This document shows, in pieces, positions 60,374-64,000 of a stretch of DNA of 64,000 bases (position 1 is its first letter; each line of letters begins with the position of its first letter). Made by a program: the position numbers and the translations under genes. Location: assembly GCF_000025705.1 (NCBI RefSeq), contig NC_013959.1:1930001-1994000 (forward strand), written 5' to 3'. Under the pieces are notes generated by a model. It was not told where the DNA came from. It was given only the letters and a program-made list of their open reading frames with translations, and ran no database searches. This DNA comes from Sideroxydans lithotrophicus ES-1. GTDB lineage: Bacteria > Pseudomonadota > Gammaproteobacteria > Burkholderiales > Gallionellaceae.

Positions 60374-61585
60374 ATGCTGAAGAAGATACATGTACGCTCC
60401 GTTCGTTCCGGCATGTTCATCAATGAGATATGCGGCAGTTGGATGGAGCATCCGTTCTGGAAAAAGGCTTTTCTGCTCTCGACCGATGAGGACCTGAAAA
60501 CCCTGAAAACCTGCGGCATACAGGAGGTATGGATCGATACCGAAAAGGGCCTGGATGTGGAAGGCGAAGTGCTCTCCCCCTCCAGGGAAGAAGAGCAGAA
60601 AAAGGTCGAGGCCGAACTCAAGAAAGTCGCCACTGAAAACAGAGTGGTGCAACGCGTCCCGGTCCAGAACGAGGTCCAGCGCGCACGCGCCATACTGTCC
60701 AAAGGCAAGGCAGCCGTCACCTCCATGTTCAATGAAGCACGCATGGGCAAAGCCATCAGCGTCAGCGAAGCCGAACCACTGGTGGATGAGATCAGCAACT
60801 CCATCGCACGCAATCCGGAAGCCTTCCTCAACCTGGCACGGCTCAAGAATGTCGACGACTATACCTATATGCACTCGGTCGCCGTTTGCGGCCTGATGAT
60901 CGCACTGGGCAAGCAACTGGGACTCGACGGACGCGACCTGAAGGATGCCGGCATCGCCGGACTCATGCACGATGTCGGCAAGGCGTTGATCCCGAACGAA
61001 GTGCTCAACAAGCCCGGCAAGCTGACCGACGAAGAATTTGAAATCATCAAAACACACCCGCGCAGGGGCTGGGAAATACTGAACGTCGCCGAAGGCGCGA
61101 ACGACGTTGCGCTGGATGTCTGCCTGCACCACCATGAGCGCGTTGACGGCACGGGCTATCCGGAGCGAATCTCCGGCGACCTGCTCACCCTGTTCGCCCG
61201 TATGGGTGCCGTATGCGACGTATATGACGCACTCACCTCCAACCGTTGCTACAAGAATGGCTGGGAACCCGCCGAAACGATCCGCAAGATGGCGGAATGG
61301 CGAAACGGTCACTTCGACGAAAGAGTGTTCCAGGCCTTCGTCAAAACCATCGGTATCTACCCCTCCGGCACCTTAGTAAGACTCAAGTCAGGAAGATTGG
61401 CTATAGTCATCGAGCAAACTGAAAAAAGCCTGCTGATGCCTATCGTCAAAGCCTTCTTCTCGACCAAGTCCAATGAGCCGATCATGCCGGAAATGATAGA
61501 CTTGAGCAGATCCCGGGAAAGCATCGCCAGCGCCGAAGACCCAGCCCAATGGGGCTTCGATTTGAAACAGATCGCTGGTTTTTAG
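60374..61585 (+). CDS. DUF3391/HD-GYP cyclic-di-GMP phosphodiesterase
   Basis: 403 aa. N-terminal DUF3391 ([23 protein letters not shown]), charged linker, then [31 protein letters not shown] and [23 protein letters not shown]. All catalytic residues (HD, HHE, GYP) are present. Hydrolyses c-di-GMP and controls motility/biofilm. Own promoter likely in the 61-bp gap. Confidence 0.92.
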   Translation: MLKKIHVRSVRSGMFINEICGSWMEHPFWKKAFLLSTDEDLKTLKTCGIQEVWIDTEKGLDVEGEVLSPSREEEQKKVEAELKKVATENRVVQRVPVQNEVQRARAILSKGKAAVTSMFNEARMGKAISVSEAEPLVDEISNSIARNPEAFLNLARLKNVDDYTYMHSVAVCGLMIALGKQLGLDGRDLKDAGIAGLMHDVGKALIPNEVLNKPGKLTDEEFEIIKTHPRRGWEILNVAEGANDVALDVCLHHHERVDGTGYPERISGDLLTLFARMGAVCDVYDALTSNRCYKNGWEPAETIRKMAEWRNGHFDERVFQAFVKTIGIYPSGTLVRLKSGRLAIVIEQTEKSLLMPIVKAFFSTKSNEPIMPEMIDLSRSRESIASAEDPAQWGFDLKQIAGF

Positions 61586-61613
61586 CAATCAATCACTACT
61601 TGGGGAGTTAACG

Positions 61614-63581
61614 ATGTCCAATATCCAGTCCGTCCTGCACGAAACACGCGTGTTCAACCCTACAGACGATTTCGTCAAACAAGCCAATGTATCCGGCATG
61701 GCCAGTTATCGCGCGATGTGCGATGCGGCAGCAAAAGACTATGCAGGGTTCTGGGCAAATCTGGCACGCGAAACCATCCTCTGGCACAAACCTTTCACCA
61801 GGACACTGGACGAGAGCAAGGCCCCTTTTTACAAATGGTTCGAAGACGGCGAATTGAACGTTTCATACAATTGCCTGGATCGGCATCTGGCGACACAACC
61901 GGAAAAGAACGCCATCATATTCGAAGCCGACGACGGCAAGGTCACCAAGGTCAGCTACCGCGAGTTGCATGGCCGCGTCTGCCAGTTCGCCAATGGCCTG
62001 AAATCGCGCGGCATCAAAAAGGGCGACCGGGTGATCGTTTACATGCCCATGAGTGTGGAGGCGGTCGTCGCCATGCAGGCCTGTGCCCGTATCGGCGCGA
62101 TCCACTCGGTCGTATTCGGCGGTTTTTCATCCAAGAGCTTGCATGAACGCATCACCGACGCACAGGCAGTGGCAGTCATCACGGCCGACGGCCAGTTTCG
62201 CGGCGGCAAGGCCATGGCACTGAAACCCGCAGTGGATGAAGCGCTCAGCCTGGGCGGATGCAAAGCGGTGCACACCGTCATCGTCTATCGCCGCACCGGC
62301 GGTGAAGTGCAATGGGACGACAACACCAATGTGTGGTGGCACGACCTGTTCAATTCGCAACCCTCGGCCTGCGAACCTGAATGGGTGGGGGCCGAACATC
62401 CGCTGTTCATCCTGTACACCTCCGGCTCAACCGGCAAACCCAAGGGCGTGCAACACTCCACCGCTGGTTACCTGCTGGGTACCATGGTTTCATTGCAATG
62501 GGTATTCGATTACAAGCCTTCAGACATCTTCTGGTGCACTGCCGACGTGGGCTGGATCACCGGTCACAGCTACGTTGCTTATGGCCCTTTGGCCATGGGT
62601 GCGACACAGGTCATCTTTGAAGGCGTGCCGACCTATCCCGATGCCGGTCGCTTCTGGAAAATGATCCAGGATCACAAGGTCACGACCTTCTACACCGCGC
62701 CCACCGCCATTCGCTCTCTGATCAAACTGGGTGGAGATTTGCCGAAACAATACGACCTGTCATCCTTGCGACTGCTCGGCACAGTCGGCGAACCGATCAA
62801 TCCGGAAGCTTGGATGTGGTACTACACCGTTGTTGGCCAATCGCGCTGCCCTATCGTCGATACCTGGTGGCAAACCGAGACCGGCTGCCACATGATCGCC
62901 CCGCTGCCCGGTGCAATGCCGATCAAACCCGGCACCTGTACCCTGCCGCTGCCCGGCATCATGGCCACCATCGTCAATGAAGCAGGCGATGAAGTCCATG
63001 ACCAGCATGGCGGTTTCCTCGTCATCAAAAAGCCTTTCCCGTCGCAGATCCGCACCATCTGGGGCGATCCGGAACGCTACAAGAAAGGCTACTTCCCGGA
63101 AGAGATGCATGGCGCCTACCTCGCGGGAGATTCTGCCCACCGCGATGAAGACGGCTACTTCTGGATCATGGGACGTATCGACGACGTGCTGAACGTCTCC
63201 GGCCACCGTCTGGGCACCATGGAAATCGAGTCTGCCCTGGTCTCCAACCCGCTGGTTGCGGAAGCTGCCGTGGTCGGCAAGCCGCACGAGATCAAAGGCG
63301 AAGCAGTGGTCGCTTTCGTGGTCTTGAAGGGTTCGCGCCCGGCCGATGCTGCTGCCGCAAAAAAACTGGCAGAAGAACTGCGCAACTGGGTCGGCAAGGA
63401 GATCGGCCCGATCGCCAAGCCTGACGAGATCCGTTTCGGCGAAAATCTGCCCAAGACACGGTCAGGCAAGATCATGCGCCGGTTGCTGCGTGCCGTCGCC
63501 AAAGGCGAAGAGATCACCCAGGATGTTTCGACTCTGGAAAATCCCGCCATCCTTGAGCAACTGAAGGAAGTCATCAAGTAA
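61614..63581 (+). CDS. acs: acetyl-CoA synthetase (AMP-forming)
   Basis: 655 aa, full family length. ATP-binding [15 protein letters not shown], core [20 protein letters not shown], and acetylation-site region [13 protein letters not shown]. Makes acetyl-CoA from acetate, ATP and CoA in the cytosol. 28 nt after HD-GYP; SD TTGGGGAGT. Confidence 0.97.
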   Translation: MSNIQSVLHETRVFNPTDDFVKQANVSGMASYRAMCDAAAKDYAGFWANLARETILWHKPFTRTLDESKAPFYKWFEDGELNVSYNCLDRHLATQPEKNAIIFEADDGKVTKVSYRELHGRVCQFANGLKSRGIKKGDRVIVYMPMSVEAVVAMQACARIGAIHSVVFGGFSSKSLHERITDAQAVAVITADGQFRGGKAMALKPAVDEALSLGGCKAVHTVIVYRRTGGEVQWDDNTNVWWHDLFNSQPSACEPEWVGAEHPLFILYTSGSTGKPKGVQHSTAGYLLGTMVSLQWVFDYKPSDIFWCTADVGWITGHSYVAYGPLAMGATQVIFEGVPTYPDAGRFWKMIQDHKVTTFYTAPTAIRSLIKLGGDLPKQYDLSSLRLLGTVGEPINPEAWMWYYTVVGQSRCPIVDTWWQTETGCHMIAPLPGAMPIKPGTCTLPLPGIMATIVNEAGDEVHDQHGGFLVIKKPFPSQIRTIWGDPERYKKGYFPEEMHGAYLAGDSAHRDEDGYFWIMGRIDDVLNVSGHRLGTMEIESALVSNPLVAEAAVVGKPHEIKGEAVVAFVVLKGSRPADAAAAKKLAEELRNWVGKEIGPIAKPDEIRFGENLPKTRSGKIMRRLLRAVAKGEEITQDVSTLENPAILEQLKEVIK

Positions 63582-63607
63582 TCAGGGATGAATTTCGGGG
63601 CAAGCTA

Positions 63608-63637
63608 AACATGGCGCTTCGGCGCCATGTTGTTTGC
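63608..63637 (+). terminator. terminator after acs
   Basis: Perfect 10-bp stem AACATGGCGC / GCGCCATGTT with a TTCG tetraloop, followed by a weak TGTTTG tail, 27 nt after the acs stop. Confidence 0.75.
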
Positions 63638-63811
63638 TATGGCCAGCATCCAGATCCAACCATCCTTGGAAAAATATAATACGGACGCTCGGATGCTGGA
63701 AAATTGCTTAATACAGTTCTGCAGTGTCATTACGCAACCCCTTAATTGTATTGACTCATCCAACCTCCTCCGCTACCATCGCGGCAGCTTTCAACCATCT
63801 GGTGCCGCATA

Positions 63812-64000
63812 GTGCCTTTCAAAAAACCGCTTCTGCTGATCATAACCGCCGTGCTCGGCTGTACCGTTGTCATGGCATCTCAGGCAGATACGGCTGTCGC
63901 GATGAATAGCCCAGATCTGTCTGTGCAGACCGCAATCCAGACTTTGCCTCAGGCTGCTACGCCTCAGGCTGCTACGCCTCAGGCTGCTACGCCTCAGGCT
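63812..64000 (+). CDS. exported repeat protein, partial (3' end missing)
   Basis: GTG 63,812 opens a frame to the window end: a hydrophobic N-terminus (KKPLLLIITAVLGCTVVMAS) like a signal peptide, possibly lipoprotein-type (LGC), then a Gln/Ala/Thr/Pro repeat. Promoter probably in the preceding 170 bp, where TTGACT occurs near 63,751 without a clear -10. Confidence 0.5.
   Translation, partial: MPFKKPLLLIITAVLGCTVVMASQADTAVAMNSPDLSVQTAIQTLPQAATPQAATPQAATPQA
63947..64000 (+). repeat. 15-bp in-frame tandem repeat (PQAAT)
   Basis: CCTCAGGCTGCTACG repeated 3.6 times to the window edge and probably beyond, encoding PQAAT units. The copies are identical, suggesting recent slippage expansion. Confidence 0.85.

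Overview
The window is one almost complete prophage (positions 1 to about 53,620) joined to chromosomal DNA of a Gram-negative, probably betaproteobacterial host (53,654 to 64,000). The host call is an inference from an RND metal-efflux operon with a DUF3240 gene, a DUF3391/HD-GYP phosphodiesterase and an acs gene. A Nitrosomonadales/Gallionellaceae-type host would fit, but I cannot prove it. The prophage's left end lies outside the window. Its right end is the 3' part of an initiator tRNA-fMet gene (53,577-53,653, minus), which also supplies the last codons of the phage serine integrase.

The phage is a temperate myovirus. The minus strand carries, from right to left: a cro-like gene, a CII-like gene, a replication block (helicase-methylase fusion, DnaD-like protein, RusA), a Q-like antiterminator candidate followed by a terminator, then the late operon. 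The late operon runs terminase, portal, protease/scaffold, HK97-type capsid, connectors, sheath, tube, frameshifted tail chaperone, tape measure, baseplate (D, V, W, J, I), tail fibre and lysis genes. A short cI-like repressor and two accessory genes read rightward at 33.4-34.7 kb.

The rightward early operon (34.8-53.6 kb) starts at a TTGACA/TACAGT promoter. Its operators copy, in inverted orientation, those of the cro promoter. A roughly 350-nt leader and a run of tiny genes follow, and then the centrepiece: a diversity-generating retroelement (DGR). The DGR has two C-type-lectin-like target genes (VR1 36,815-36,928; VR2 41,386-41,499), one template repeat (TR 42,437-42,550), a MutS-like/Avd fusion accessory protein and a DGR reverse transcriptase. 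Every TR/VR difference falls on a TR adenine (12 of 20 in VR1, 14 of 20 in VR2, none at the other 94 positions). Each VR is followed by a conserved 41-42-bp element that ends in a covarying stem-loop. The targets sit in an early recombination/DNA-metabolism operon, not the tail module, and carry N-terminal domains that do not look like tail proteins.

Downstream of the DGR come a C5 DNA methyltransferase with an internal repeat array, a lone DndC/PAPS-reductase-like PP-loop protein, several small phage families (ASCH-like, DUF5131, DUF1643, DUF3268, MmcB-like, DUF4031), SSB and the integrase. The chromosomal part holds an HME-RND efflux operon (adaptor, pump, DUF3240, outer-membrane channel), a SemiSWEET gene, an HD-GYP gene, acs, and the start of a secreted repeat protein.
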